A stretch of 64,000 nt of DNA from JAHIKV01 sp963733145 (GTDB taxonomy: Bacteria; Planctomycetota; Planctomycetia; Pirellulales; Thermoguttaceae), in assembly GCA_963733145.1 (NCBI GenBank), contig CAVTCJ010000005.1, positions 496,001 through 560,000 on the forward strand. Reading direction: 5' to 3'. The position numbers were made by a program, and so were the translations under genes. Within the stretch, counting starts at the first letter, position 1. Each line of letters begins with the position of its first letter. Below are positions 18,298-27,683 of this stretch, piece after piece. The notes under the pieces were generated by a model. It was given only the letters and a program-made list of their open reading frames with translations. It had not been told where the DNA came from and made no database searches.

Positions 18298-19394
18298 AGG
18301 TTGTTCTACTGGCCAACGCGAATTCGGTTCACACGCGCCGCTGGGCTGCAGGACTGCAACAACGCGGCCACGAAGTACATTTGGTTTCGGCCTCATTGCC
18401 CGATGACTCTCTATCACATGAATTGAGTCACGTACTTCCATTCCGCCCCAATCTGGGATATTACCTGAATGCGTTCCATCTGCGCAAGCTGTTAGATCGG
18501 CTGAAGCCCGACATCGTGCATGCCCATTACGCAAGTGGTTATGGTACTCTCATGCGCGTTTGCGGATACGGGCCGTACATCCTTTCCGTTTGGGGAGATG
18601 ACGTATACAAGTATCCCGATGGTTCACCGCTGAGCCGCAGACGCGTGCAAAAGAATCTCAGGAGCGCCTCCTTCGTCTGTTCAACCAGTCGTGTGATGGC
18701 GCGTCGGGTGTGTGAACTATGTCCAGAAATATCGGCCATTGACATTACGCCCTTTGGAGTCGATACGACGCTATTTCAGCCCGTGATCCGTCCGCGGCAA
18801 GACGGCCTCATTACCGTGGGAATCGTCAAGGGGTTAGCTCCCGAGTACGGTGTCGACGTCTTGCTGCGGGCATTTGCCACAGCCCGAAATAGTCTTGCCC
18901 CGAACCATTCGGAACTGACTGCAAACATGCGGTTGCGAATCGTGGGCGGCGGCGGTGAAGAGCATTCCCTGAAGGGACTGGCAAAACAATTGGGTATTTG
19001 GGACGTTACTGAGTTCGTTGGTCCGGTCCCTCACAGCGATGTGCCTCGCGAACTACAACGGCTCGACATATACGTGGCCGTTAGCCGGTTCGAGACATTT
19101 GGCGTGGCGATCATCGAGGCGTCGGCGTGCGGCGTGCCCGTGATCGTGTCCGATCGCGGAGGTTTGCCGGAGGTGGTTGTCGATGGCGAAACCGGCCTTA
19201 TCGTCCCCGGTGAAGACGTGCCTCGGACGGCTTCCGCGCTGATCGAATTGTTGCATCAACCGGAGATTCGCAACAAGATGGGCGCGGCGGGCCGCCGCTT
19301 CGTGAAGGCAACCTATGAATGGGAAAGCAGTGTAGGCATCATGGAGGGAGTCTATCGCAAGTTCCTCGAAAAGCACCCTTTGTCGAAGCGATGA
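18294..19394 (+). CDS. Family 4 glycosyltransferase
   Basis: 366 residues, intact, starting inside the stop of the Wzy-like gene. MKVVLLANANSVHTRRWAAG is a typical GT4 acceptor-side start, and DIVHAHYASGYGTLM follows. The donor-side motifs are FGVDTTLF, TVGIVKGLAPEYGVDVL and SRFETFGVAIIEASACGVP with the E-x7-E pair. Translational coupling suggests it acts on the same glycan as the polymerase. Confidence 0.9.
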   Translation: MKVVLLANANSVHTRRWAAGLQQRGHEVHLVSASLPDDSLSHELSHVLPFRPNLGYYLNAFHLRKLLDRLKPDIVHAHYASGYGTLMRVCGYGPYILSVWGDDVYKYPDGSPLSRRRVQKNLRSASFVCSTSRVMARRVCELCPEISAIDITPFGVDTTLFQPVIRPRQDGLITVGIVKGLAPEYGVDVLLRAFATARNSLAPNHSELTANMRLRIVGGGGEEHSLKGLAKQLGIWDVTEFVGPVPHSDVPRELQRLDIYVAVSRFETFGVAIIEASACGVPVIVSDRGGLPEVVVDGETGLIVPGEDVPRTASALIELLHQPEIRNKMGAAGRRFVKATYEWESSVGIMEGVYRKFLEKHPLSKR

Positions 19395-19433
19395 TTATCC
19401 TCACATCCGCATAGTAGGCCATTCTGAAGAAAC

Positions 19434-21280
19434 ATGTGCGGCATAGCAGGCGTATTGTCTTTGCAGCCGATAGACGGCTTTCGTTCACAGGTCGAAAGAA
19501 TCGTCACCAGCCAATATCGGCGCGGACCGGATTTTCAGGCTGTAGAGACCATTAGAGGCTGCCGCGCCAGCTCAGTGCTTGGCCACAACCGCTTGTCGAT
19601 CATTGATCTGTCCGCCACCGGCAAGCAACCCATGTGGGATGTTGACCGAAATCTGTGCATCGTCTTCAACGGTGAGGTCTACAACTACATCGAGTTGCGG
19701 GCCGAGCTTGTCGCTCTCGGACACCATTTTATCGGCTCAAGCGACACGGAAGTGCTCTTAGAGTCGTTCAAACAGTGGGGAACCGACGCCTTAAGCCGCT
19801 TGAATGGCATGTTTGCTTTCGGTTTGTATGACAGACGAAAGGAGCGGCTGTATTTGGTCCGCGATCGTTTTGGAGTGAAGCCGCTCTATTATGCCTTAGG
19901 CCGCGACACGCTACATTTCGCCTCCTCGCCGGATGCGATTGCCCAAATCCTCGGCCTGGCGCCGGACCTCGCCTATGTTTCACGCGGTATTCGTTACGGC
20001 TTGTATGATTATGCCGCTCACGCGCCATACCAAGGCATGCAGGCCCTCCTGCCCGGTCACTGGATGGAAATCGCCGTCGGAGCGGGCGAGTTGACGGCGG
20101 AGATGATGCCTTTCTATAACTTGAACGCACGAACCGCCGCCCTGGTCGACTCCCTGGCCACGAAGCCCGTGCAGCAGATCTTGGAAGAACTTGGGGAACT
20201 TCTCGACGACTCAGTGCGAATCCGGCTTCGCTCCGACGTGCCGGTGGCCGTGTCGCTCAGCGGCGGGCTCGATTCCTCCAGCGTGGCGTCGCTCGCCGCG
20301 CGGGATTGCAGAGAGCAGCTTCACGGCTTTGTTTTCGGCCATCTTCAGGCGGGGGATTCGGAAGGGCCTCTTGCCGGCCAACTGGGCCGGATGGCCGGCA
20401 TCGAGTTGACCTTCGTCTGGCCGACGATCGATCAGATTTGCTTGGCCTATGAGAAAACGCTCCGGCGCAAGCCGGTCCGTTCCCGGGAGGGAGCATCATT
20501 GCCCAACATCTGGTTTTTGAGGCCGCTCACGATGCCGGCTTCAAAGTGCTCCTGGGCGGTCAAGGCGGCGACGAAGCTTTCATGGGATACCGCAAGTTTC
20601 AAGTGTTTTATCTCCGTCAACTCCTGGCTAAAAAGCAATATCCGCTGGCGATCGCCTTCGCCCTTTCGCTGGTTCCCACGTTCTTTGCCGAGCGTTGGCG
20701 GTGGCGGCAGTCGTGGGTGGCCAGAAGCCGATTACTCAATCGTTCGGGCCTGACAACAGTATTGCGGCTCCCGGAAAGTGAAATGGCCATCGGCTATTCT
20801 CCCTCGGGTATTTTGCGAGACCGGCAAATTCTTGATATAACCCAGACCAGTCTTCCAACCCTGCTGCGCTACGAAGATAGTAACTCGATGGGCAACAGCA
20901 TCGAAAGCCGTTTGCCGTTCCTCGACTACCGCTTAATGGAATTCGGGGTCGCCTTGCCCGAAGCATTGAAACTCCGCAACGGCTATGGTAAATGGATCGT
21001 ACGACGGATGATGGACCGCATAATTCCCGAGTCGATACGCCTTGCGCGGTACAAAAAAGGGTTTGATGTCCAAGAAAGCCGCTGGATTGACGGCGGGCTG
21101 GGCGAGCACATTCGTGGAATGCTCCACGACCGGGAGACACAGATCGGCCGGTGGATCGCCCCCGATGCCGACATCGAAGAACTTTTCTGCAACCGGGAGT
21201 TGTCGCTGCGGCCCGGCACTTTCGCTGAAGCCACCACACTAATCTGGCTGGCCAATGTCGCGGAGTGCGCCCTGGCATGA
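19434..21280 (+). CDS. asnB: Asparagine synthase (glutamine-hydrolysing) family, one frame break
   Basis: Class II glutamine amidotransferase with catalytic Cys2 (MCGIAGVLS), then DSDTEV-like SSDTEVLLESF and FAFGLYDRRKERLYLVRDRFG. The synthetase half has the PP-loop LSGGLDSSSVASLAARD. A one-base loss at ~20481-20487, in a C/G run, shifts the frame; the alternate frame continues with IIAQHLVFEAAHDAGFKVLLGG and QGGDEAFMGYRKFQ to the stop at 21280. Joined length is about 615 residues, normal for AsnB. In polysaccharide loci such proteins often amidate sugar carboxyls or other acids, which would fit the uronic-acid genes here; plain asparagine synthesis is equally possible. Confidence 0.88.
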
Positions 21281-21344
21281 ACGATCAATCCAATCGCTTT
21301 CCTTCATCAAGATCGCGCTCTCTGTTCCAACTACTGAGCAAGTA

Positions 21345-22577
21345 ATGAACATCCTGCTGATCAATCATTATGCCGGCTCGACCCGCTACGGCATGGAGTA
21401 TCGCCCTTTCTACATGGCCCGGGAATGGGTGAAACTCGGGCATCAGGTGACCATTGTGGGCGGCTCGTATTCGCACGTTCGTACGCAGCAGCCCGAATGT
21501 GAGGGCCACCTGGCAGAAGAGCATATCGAGGGCATTCGTTACGTGTGGCTGAAAACGCCTAAGTATTCCGGCAACGGATTGCGCCGCGCTCTGAGCATGT
21601 TCAGTTTCATTTTCCGGCTGTGGCGGCATCAGAATCAAATCGTGAATGGCTTTCCTCCTGCGGCGGTGATCGCCTCCTCAACGTATCCGTTGGACATTTT
21701 TCCGGCCCGACAAATTGCGAAGAGGTATAATGCACGATTGCTCTTCGAGGTTCACGACCTTTGGCCGCTGACTCCGATCCAAGTAGGCGGCATGTCGCCG
21801 CGGCACCCGTTCGTGATGCTCATGCAATTCGCCGAAAATTATGCCTACCGCAAATCGGACCGTGTGGTCTCTATGCTCCCAAACGCCTTCGAGTACATGC
21901 GCGAGCACGGTTTGGCCGAGGAGAAGTTCGTCCATATTCCCAATGGCATCAGCTTGTCGGAATGGGATTCGCCGCGGGCGCCTTTGCCCTCCCAACACGC
22001 CGCGTCTCTGGAAGCACTCCGCAACGACGGCCGCTTTATCGTCGGTTACGTGGGTGGCCATCAACCTTCCAACGCGCTGCGGACCGTTTTGGAGACGGCG
22101 GAATTGCTCCGCAACTCACCCGCCACGTTCGTGCTGATAGGCCAGGGTTCCGAGAAGGAGCAACTTCTACGCCGCGTCGTGGAACGCAACATCCGCAACG
22201 TTGTCTTACTGCCGCCGATCCCCAAGGCCAGCGTCCCCGCCGCGCTGGCCGCGATGGATGTGCTCTACCTCGGCTTAAAAAACCAGCCTATTTTCCGCTA
22301 CGGAATCAGTCCCAACAAGTTGATGGATTATATGATGTCCGGAAAGCCGATAATCCACGCCGTCAGCTCGGGAAACGACCTAGTGGCTGAAAGCGGCTGC
22401 GGAATATCCTGCGATGGAGAAGATCCCAAGGCCGTCAGCATGGCGGTCGCGAGGTTTATTAAACTCTCGCCGGCAGAACGAGCCGCTATGGGGGAACGTG
22501 GAAAAGAATATGTCGTGAAATATCACCAATACTCCAATCTGGCACAACGTTTTCTTGAAGTTTTACTGGAGCGATAA
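21345..22577 (+). CDS. WbuB-like family 4 glycosyltransferase
   Basis: 410 residues from the ATG at 21345; upstream in-frame codons overlap the previous gene and are not conserved. The N-terminus NILLINHYAGSTRYGMEYRP, with PFYMAREWVKLGHQVTIVGG, resembles WbuB-type transferases that move N-acetyl-fucosamine-like residues. The second domain has IPNGISLSEW, GYVGGHQPSNALRTVLETAE and FRYGISPNKLMDYMMSGKPI. It sits directly before the initiating sugar transferase, the usual order for a second-sugar transferase. Confidence 0.88.
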   Translation: MNILLINHYAGSTRYGMEYRPFYMAREWVKLGHQVTIVGGSYSHVRTQQPECEGHLAEEHIEGIRYVWLKTPKYSGNGLRRALSMFSFIFRLWRHQNQIVNGFPPAAVIASSTYPLDIFPARQIAKRYNARLLFEVHDLWPLTPIQVGGMSPRHPFVMLMQFAENYAYRKSDRVVSMLPNAFEYMREHGLAEEKFVHIPNGISLSEWDSPRAPLPSQHAASLEALRNDGRFIVGYVGGHQPSNALRTVLETAELLRNSPATFVLIGQGSEKEQLLRRVVERNIRNVVLLPPIPKASVPAALAAMDVLYLGLKNQPIFRYGISPNKLMDYMMSGKPIIHAVSSGNDLVAESGCGISCDGEDPKAVSMAVARFIKLSPAERAAMGERGKEYVVKYHQYSNLAQRFLEVLLER

Positions 22578-23250
22578 TCATTTGCTCAAGCGCACGTTCG
22601 ACATTATCGCAGCGTCTAGCGGCATTGTGCTGCTGTTGCCTTTATTGCTCTTGGCGGCTTTACTTGTAAAAATCACTTCGCACGGCCCGGTGCTCTTCCG
22701 CCAGGAGCGGATCGGCCGCGGAGGAAAGCCGTTTTTCATCCTCAAGTTCCGGTCGATGGCCGCCGACGCGCCTCGCCGCGGCGGACAGATCACCTTCGGC
22801 GCCGATCCCAGGATTACATCCGTCGGCCGCCTGTTGCGAAAGACCAAACTCGACGAATTGCCGCAATTGTTCAACGTCCTGCGGGGAGAAATGAGCCTCG
22901 TCGGTCCCCGGCCGGAAGTGCGACAATATGTCGAGATGTTTGCCGAAGACTACCAAGAGATCCTCGCCGTGCGGCCGGGCATCACCGATCTGGCTTCGCT
23001 GAAATACCGCAACGAGGCGGCAATCCTCGGCGCCGCCGCCGATCCCCAGAGGGAATACGTCGAGCGGGTGTTGCCCGAAAAAATCCGCCTCGCCCGCGAA
23101 TACGTCCGGCGGCAATCCTTTCGACTGGACCTGGAGATCATTTGTGGTACATTGTTGCTTGTGGCCTGGGACACCGTGTCGCGGCGCCGCGACAAATTGG
23201 ATTCCGTTCACGGGGGACTGTCCCAATTTTCGCGGCGTGAGAAACCTTGA
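22555..23250 (+). CDS. PglC/WcaJ-type initiating phosphoglycosyl transferase with repeat-derived C-terminal tail
   Basis: 231 residues with a TTG start at 22555 (or TTG 22582), overlapping the previous gene. One N-terminal membrane segment (IIAASSGIVLLLPLLLLAAL) is followed by the catalytic core: GPVLFRQERIGRGGKPFFIL, KFRSMAADAP, TKLDELPQLFNVLRGEMSLV and GPRPEVRQYVEMFAEDY. The short form without extra helices is the monotopic, PglC-like type that loads a sugar phosphate on undecaprenyl phosphate. The last ~17 codons (SVHGGLSQFSRREKP) are encoded by palindromic repeat copy B, so the original stop has been lost into the repeat. Confidence 0.92.
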   Translation: MKFYWSDNHLLKRTFDIIAASSGIVLLLPLLLLAALLVKITSHGPVLFRQERIGRGGKPFFILKFRSMAADAPRRGGQITFGADPRITSVGRLLRKTKLDELPQLFNVLRGEMSLVGPRPEVRQYVEMFAEDYQEILAVRPGITDLASLKYRNEAAILGAAADPQREYVERVLPEKIRLAREYVRRQSFRLDLEIICGTLLLVAWDTVSRRRDKLDSVHGGLSQFSRREKP

Positions 23251-23401
23251 CCGACGAATTGATTTCGCCGCCGCGAAAATGGGACTGTCCCCTTGGGGCG
23301 GCGGGAGGGGCGCCCAGAGATGCCCGGTCCATGTTTTCCGCCGACAGTTTGATAGAAAAATGCGTTTTCCAGCCGAAAAATGGACCAGTCCCCTGCCGCC
23401 C
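23203..23401 (-). repeat. Long palindromic repeat, copy B (reverse orientation)
   Basis: Same two-hairpin layout as copies A, C and D but inverted: CCGTTCACGGGGGACTGTCCC at one side and TGGACCAGTCCCCTGCCGCC at the other. Like copy D it has an extra ~16 bases (GGCGCCCAGAGATGCCCGG) between the hairpins, so B and D form a subgroup. Its first 48 bases are translated as the tail of the sugar transferase. Confidence 0.85.
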
Positions 23402-23447
23402 CCGGAAGCCTTCCGCCCTCGACGGACTGCAGCCATCCTGATTTGAT

Positions 23448-24881
23448 TTGGAGAGCACTTTCTTGGAAGCGATCGGTAAAACTCAGACGCCCTTGCAGGT
23501 TCCGTTTTTTCGTCCCTCGATAGGCGAGGATGAAATCAACGAGGTCGTCGCTTGTCTTCGCTCGGGCTGGCTGACTACCGGTCCGCGCACCAAACAGTTC
23601 GAGGCCGATTTTGCCCGCCGCGTGGGCGGAAAACACGCCGTGGCGGTCAACTCCTGCACCGCCGCCCTGCATCTGGCCGTCGAGGCGCTGGGACTTGGCC
23701 CGGGCCAGGCCGTGTTGGTCCCCACCATGACTTTCGCCGCCACCGCCGAAGTGGTACGCTACCAGGGCGCCGTCCCGGTGCTGGTCGATTGCGATCCGCT
23801 CACGCTTAATATGGACCTCGCGGACGCCGCGCGAAAGATAGAACAACTCCGTGTTGGCGAGACGCCCTTGGACCCGTCGCTCCGCATCGTGGGCATCATT
23901 CCCGTCCACGTCGGCGGATTGATGATGGACATGGATGCGGTTCACGTCTTCGCCGACCGGCACGGGCTATGGGTGATCGAAGACGCCGCCCATGCTTTCC
24001 CGGCAGCGTATCAGAGGTCAGAGGTCAGAGGTCAGGGATCAGCGGGCGCAACGAGCCTCCCCTCTTCCTCAGGGAGAGGGGCCGGGGGTGAGGGCAAGCA
24101 AATGCGGCCGCAATCCTCCCTCACCCTAACCCTCTCCCGAAGTGAGAGGGGACCGGAAGTAAGTCCCGAATCCCGAGCCCCGAATCCCCCATCCCCGAGC
24201 CCCGATTCTTCCTGGCGGCGCTGCGGCGAAAACACCGCCGCGGTCTCCTGCTTCTCCTTCTACGCCAACAAGACAATGACTACCGGCGAAGGGGGCATGG
24301 CCGTGACCGACGACGGGCAACTCGCCGAACGGATGCGGCAGATGTCGCTGCACGGCTTGTCCCACGACGCCTGGAAACGTTTTGCCGGCAATCATGCCTG
24401 GGACTATAGAATCGTGGCGCCGGGCTACAAGTACAACATGACCGACATCGCCGCGGCCATCGGCTTGCATCAACTCGACCGGGCCGAGCCGATGCGTCAG
24501 CAGCGCGAGCGTTTGGCGCGGTCATACCTCGAGCGGTTGGCCGACGTGGAGGAACTCGACTTGCCGATCGATCCGCCCGACCGCATCCACTCCTGGCACT
24601 TGTTCCCCATCCGCCTGCGGCTGGAGCGGCTGTCGACTGACCGCAACGAGTTCATTGTGAAGTTGCGCGAAGGGGGCGTCGGGTGTTCGGTCCACTGGCG
24701 TCCGCTGCACTTGCATCCTTATTACGAAGAGACTTTCGGCTGGTTGCCGGAGCACCTTCCGGCGGCCACGGCCGAATGGCGCCGGCTGATCAGCCTGCCG
24801 CTGTTTCCCGGCATGAGCGACGAGGAATTCCAGCACGCGGCGGAGACGGTCCGCCGACTTTGCCATCGAAACCGCGCATGA
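23448..24881 (+). CDS. DegT/DnrJ/EryC1/StrS aminotransferase with a ~68-residue in-frame insertion
   Basis: 477 residues, TTG start at 23448 (or TTG 23463). VPFFRPSIGEDEINEVVACL, SGWLTTGPRTKQFE and FADRHGLWVIEDAAHAFPA are family motifs, and CFSFYANKTMTTGEGG carries the PLP lysine. Directly before that block an insertion of about 68 residues (24013-24215) is built from three repeat DNA types: heptamer AGGTCAG units, the GRGAGGEG element, and CCCGAATCC-type repeats. Without it the protein is about 409 residues, a normal length. The gene follows a PglC-like transferase and precedes a deacetylase and a GNAT, as in pathways to amino-sugars. Whether the enzyme tolerates the insertion is unknown. 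Confidence 0.88.
   Translation: MESTFLEAIGKTQTPLQVPFFRPSIGEDEINEVVACLRSGWLTTGPRTKQFEADFARRVGGKHAVAVNSCTAALHLAVEALGLGPGQAVLVPTMTFAATAEVVRYQGAVPVLVDCDPLTLNMDLADAARKIEQLRVGETPLDPSLRIVGIIPVHVGGLMMDMDAVHVFADRHGLWVIEDAAHAFPAAYQRSEVRGQGSAGATSLPSSSGRGAGGEGKQMRPQSSLTLTLSRSERGPEVSPESRAPNPPSPSPDSSWRRCGENTAAVSCFSFYANKTMTTGEGGMAVTDDGQLAERMRQMSLHGLSHDAWKRFAGNHAWDYRIVAPGYKYNMTDIAAAIGLHQLDRAEPMRQQRERLARSYLERLADVEELDLPIDPPDRIHSWHLFPIRLRLERLSTDRNEFIVKLREGGVGCSVHWRPLHLHPYYEETFGWLPEHLPAATAEWRRLISLPLFPGMSDEEFQHAAETVRRLCHRNRA
24013..24215 (+). repeat. Composite in-frame insertion of three repeat types
   Basis: In order: three AGAGGTC heptamers; CAGGGAGAGGGGCCGGGGGT, the element that encodes GRGAGGEG; its inverse CCCTCACCCTAACCCTCTCC; and a run of CCCGAATCC/CCCGAGCCC units. 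All are translated, with no stop in the gene frame. Confidence 0.8.
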
Positions 24882-25825
24882 GTCACTACCCGAAAAAATC
24901 GCCCGCCTGGCCGGAAGGCAAGCGGTTTGCCTTCACGGTTTTTGACGATACGGACTCCGGCACCCGCGAAAACCTCGGCCCGGTCTACGCCCTGTTGGAG
25001 GAACTTGGATTTCGCACCACCAAGTCGTGCTGGGCCGAGCGGGGCGATCCGAACTTGGGCAAATATCCCGGAGAAACCCTCGACGACGAACCATACCGCA
25101 CGTGGTTATTGGGCCTGCAAAAGAAGGACTTCGAGATCGGCCTCCACGGCGCCACGTGGCACACATCAGACCGACACTGTACGGCCGCGGGGCTGAACCG
25201 CTTCGCCGCGGTCTTCGGCCGCGATCCGGCGGCGGCCGCCAACCACACGGGAGCCGCCGAATCGATTTATTGGGGCAGCAGCCGATTGACCGGCTGGCGG
25301 CGAACGGTCTACAACCTACTGACCCGCTTCCGCAACAACCGCAAATACACCGGCCACGTCGAAGGGGACAGGCTCTTCTGGGGAGACCTTTGCCGAGAAC
25401 ATATTAAATACTTCCGGAACTTCACCTTCCGCGACATCAACACGTTGCGCTCCTGCCCCTACATGCCCTACCACGATCCGTTGCGGCCTTATGTAAACTA
25501 CTGGTTCTCCTCGTCCGATGGCCACGATGTTGAGACTTTCAATCGCTGCATTCGCGAGGCGGAGCAAGACCGCTTGGAAGAGGAAGGCGGCGCCTGCATC
25601 ATGTACACCCACTTCGCCATCGGGTTCCGCGAGTCTCGCGGCGTGAACGCCCGATTCGAGAAACTAATGCGACGGATGGCAAAAAAGAACGGCTGGTTCG
25701 TTCCCGTCGGTGTGCTATTAGACTATTTACTGGATTGCAACGGCGGGCATGAGATCAGCGCCGTCGAACGAAGGCGTCTGGAAACCCGTTGGCTTTGGGA
25801 AAAACTATTCGTGGGCCCGACATGA
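24878..25825 (+). CDS. Polysaccharide deacetylase-like protein
   Basis: 315 residues; the ATG overlaps the aminotransferase stop (ATGA). The early FTVFDDTDSGTRENLGPVYA has paired Asp residues in the position of the NodB metal/catalytic Asp, and FEIGLHGATWHTSDR holds a His-x-x-x-His set. CIMYTHFAIGF is a later His motif. This is the pattern of metal-dependent sugar deacetylases (CE4-like), though diverged. It is coupled at both ends by four-base overlaps with the aminotransferase and the GNAT-like gene, so the three probably act on one precursor or repeat unit. Confidence 0.7.
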   Translation: MSHYPKKSPAWPEGKRFAFTVFDDTDSGTRENLGPVYALLEELGFRTTKSCWAERGDPNLGKYPGETLDDEPYRTWLLGLQKKDFEIGLHGATWHTSDRHCTAAGLNRFAAVFGRDPAAAANHTGAAESIYWGSSRLTGWRRTVYNLLTRFRNNRKYTGHVEGDRLFWGDLCREHIKYFRNFTFRDINTLRSCPYMPYHDPLRPYVNYWFSSSDGHDVETFNRCIREAEQDRLEEEGGACIMYTHFAIGFRESRGVNARFEKLMRRMAKKNGWFVPVGVLLDYLLDCNGGHEISAVERRRLETRWLWEKLFVGPT

Positions 25826-26937
25826 TCGCCATCAAGCCATACGCCGAGCACCACGTTGACGCGGTCCGCCGCTTCAACGAACGCCTGCAAGCCGGAGGCG
25901 AGACCAGCCAATTCCCCGCTTCGCCCGTGCCCGGTTGGCTACCGAAAGCCGCGGGGCGGAATATATTCCAGGAATACTACCTCGCCGTCGATGGAGATGA
26001 CGCGGTCCGCGGGTGCTACATTCTCAAACACCAGGATTTCTGGATCAAGCATCGTGTATTGCAGATCGCCGACTACCAGCTTCCGATCTCCGAAGGGATC
26101 GTCGACCGTCGCTTTTCGCTGATCGGACCAATGTTGCTCCGGGACGCCCTGCGCCGTCAACCAATACTCTTTGGGCTTGGCATTGGCGGCTACGACGAAG
26201 CCGTCTCCCGCCTCTTCCTGGCCGCGGGCTGGAGCATGTTCCCTGTGCCGTTTTTTTTCCGGGTCGTCAGACCGGCCCGTTTTTTGCGCAACATCGCCTT
26301 CCTCCGCCGCTCCGCCGCCAGACGATTCGCTTTCGACCTCTCGGCCGCAACCGGATTGGGATGGCTGGCAGTCCGCGCCTATCAGGCGTTTCACGGCCGA
26401 ATGGAATCGACCGCGCCATCTGCCCGGGTAGAGCAGGTAGACGAGTTCGCCGATTGGGCGGATGAAGTCTGGAATTCTTGCAAGCGCCAATATGGCATGA
26501 CGGCGGTCCGGGACGCGGAAACCCTGCATATATTGTATCCCCAAGACAACGCTCGCTTCATCCGCCTCAAGGTCAGTGAAGGGCCGCGGCCGACCGGTTG
26601 GGCCGTGCTCCTCGATACGCAGCTCTCCGGGCACAAGCACTTCGGCAACATGCGGCTCGGTTCGGTCGTCGATTGTTTCGCTTCGGTCGAGGACGCGCCC
26701 ACGGTGGTCGCCGCCGCGCGCCGCTGCCTCGAATCGCGGGGAGTCGATCTGATCGTCTCCAATCAATCGCACGTCGCCTGGTGTCGGGGATTCGAGCAAG
26801 CCGGATTTCTCGCCGGCCCCTCAAATTACCTTCTCACCGCCTCCAAGGGGCTTGCCGACCTGCTTCACGACGAGGGCGTGTCAAACGATGAACTGCACTT
26901 CAATCGCGGCGACGGAGACGGGCCGATCCACCTGTAA
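25822..26937 (+). CDS. GNAT-like acyltransferase of polysaccharide loci
   Basis: 371 residues; start overlaps the upstream stop by four bases. MIAIKPYAEHHVDAVRRFNE and YYLAVDGDDAVRGCYILKH resemble the N-terminal GNAT fold. The second half repeats the pattern (IRLKVSEGPRPTGWAVLLDT and later CLESRGVDLIVSNQSH), so it may be a double-GNAT protein. Substrate unknown; an acyl or aminoacyl donor carried by the nearby ACP is possible but unproven. Confidence 0.6.
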   Translation: MIAIKPYAEHHVDAVRRFNERLQAGGETSQFPASPVPGWLPKAAGRNIFQEYYLAVDGDDAVRGCYILKHQDFWIKHRVLQIADYQLPISEGIVDRRFSLIGPMLLRDALRRQPILFGLGIGGYDEAVSRLFLAAGWSMFPVPFFFRVVRPARFLRNIAFLRRSAARRFAFDLSAATGLGWLAVRAYQAFHGRMESTAPSARVEQVDEFADWADEVWNSCKRQYGMTAVRDAETLHILYPQDNARFIRLKVSEGPRPTGWAVLLDTQLSGHKHFGNMRLGSVVDCFASVEDAPTVVAAARRCLESRGVDLIVSNQSHVAWCRGFEQAGFLAGPSNYLLTASKGLADLLHDEGVSNDELHFNRGDGDGPIHL

Positions 26938-26970
26938 GTAAACTTGCACGATCTTGTGAGAAGCAGTTGC

Positions 26971-27172
26971 AACCGTTCACGGGGCGGCAGGGGACTGGTC
27001 CATTTTTCGGTGGAAAAACGTAATTTTATCGATAAACCGTGGGCCGAAAACATGGACCTGTCCCCCTCCCGCTGCCCCAGGGGGACAGTCCCATTTTCGC
27101 GGCGGTAAAGCTGATTCGCGGGGCTACGTCCCTCACGCCGCGAAAATTGGGACAGTCCCCTGTGAACGGTTA
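26971..27172 (+). repeat. Long palindromic repeat, copy C
   Basis: About 202 bp, outer ends AACCGTTCACGGGG and CCCCTGTGAACGGTTAC, with two internal hairpins as in copy A and the same short inter-hairpin spacer. It separates the GNAT-like gene from the ACP module. Confidence 0.9.
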
Positions 27173-27181
27173 CGAAGCAGT

Positions 27182-27263
27182 TCGTTTAGCCCCGGCGTCT
27201 ACGCCGGTAAAGACAAGGCTCTTTTCCCGTTCACTTGTGCACCCGGCGTGGCCGCCGGGGCTG
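27182..27263. repeat. CCGGCGT.ACGCCGG inverted repeat pair
   Basis: GTTTAGCCCCGGCGTCTACG faces GGCGTGGCCGCCGGGGCTGAAC about 40 bases on. The same design lies at 30717-30799, so the acyl module is bracketed by two such elements. Confidence 0.7.
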
Positions 27264-27351
27264 AACGGATTTCCGTTCGCTATCACCAATGGCAGTTTTG
27301 CAGGCATGGGAACGAAAGCCTCATGAACACTGAATCCAATTGCCGGCGGTC

Positions 27352-27379
27352 TTGTCCGGCTCGAAACGATGTGTAATAA
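27352..27379 (+). promoter_or_regulatory. Possible promoter for the acyl module
   Basis: TTGTCC, 16 bases, then TAATAA, about 65 bases before the ACP start. Weak match to a vegetative promoter and the only one visible between repeat copy C and the ACP. Confidence 0.3.
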
Positions 27380-27443
27380 TGGCGTTTTTCTTTGATGTAC
27401 GAGTTCCTCTGACGAGTGCAACCGACCACATAGGGAGGGTCTA

Positions 27444-27683
27444 ATGCCGATAAACGATCGATTGGCGGCCGTTTTTGAAAAGTTATTCGGCGTGGAGCCT
27501 GGCGGGTTCTCGACCGGCCTGACACCAGAGAACGTGCCAAATTGGGATTCGATCGGACACATGAACTTAGTGGTCGCTCTGGAAAACGAGTTCGGCCTGA
27601 ATCTCGAGGTAGACGAGATCACCGAGATGACTTCTTCCGGAAAAATCATCGAATTACTCAAAGCGAAAGGGGTCAATGACTAG
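27444..27683 (+). CDS. Acyl carrier protein
   Basis: 79 residues. WDSIGHMNLVVALENEFG contains the DSxxH-type 4'-phosphopantetheine attachment serine, and the two flanking acidic helices are normal for an ACP. A strong GGGAGG ribosome site sits just upstream. The stop overlaps the start of the adenylating enzyme, so the carrier and ligase are coupled. A stand-alone carrier in a glycan locus points to transfer of an acyl group that is not ordinary fatty acid synthesis. Confidence 0.92.
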   Translation: MPINDRLAAVFEKLFGVEPGGFSTGLTPENVPNWDSIGHMNLVVALENEFGLNLEVDEITEMTSSGKIIELLKAKGVND

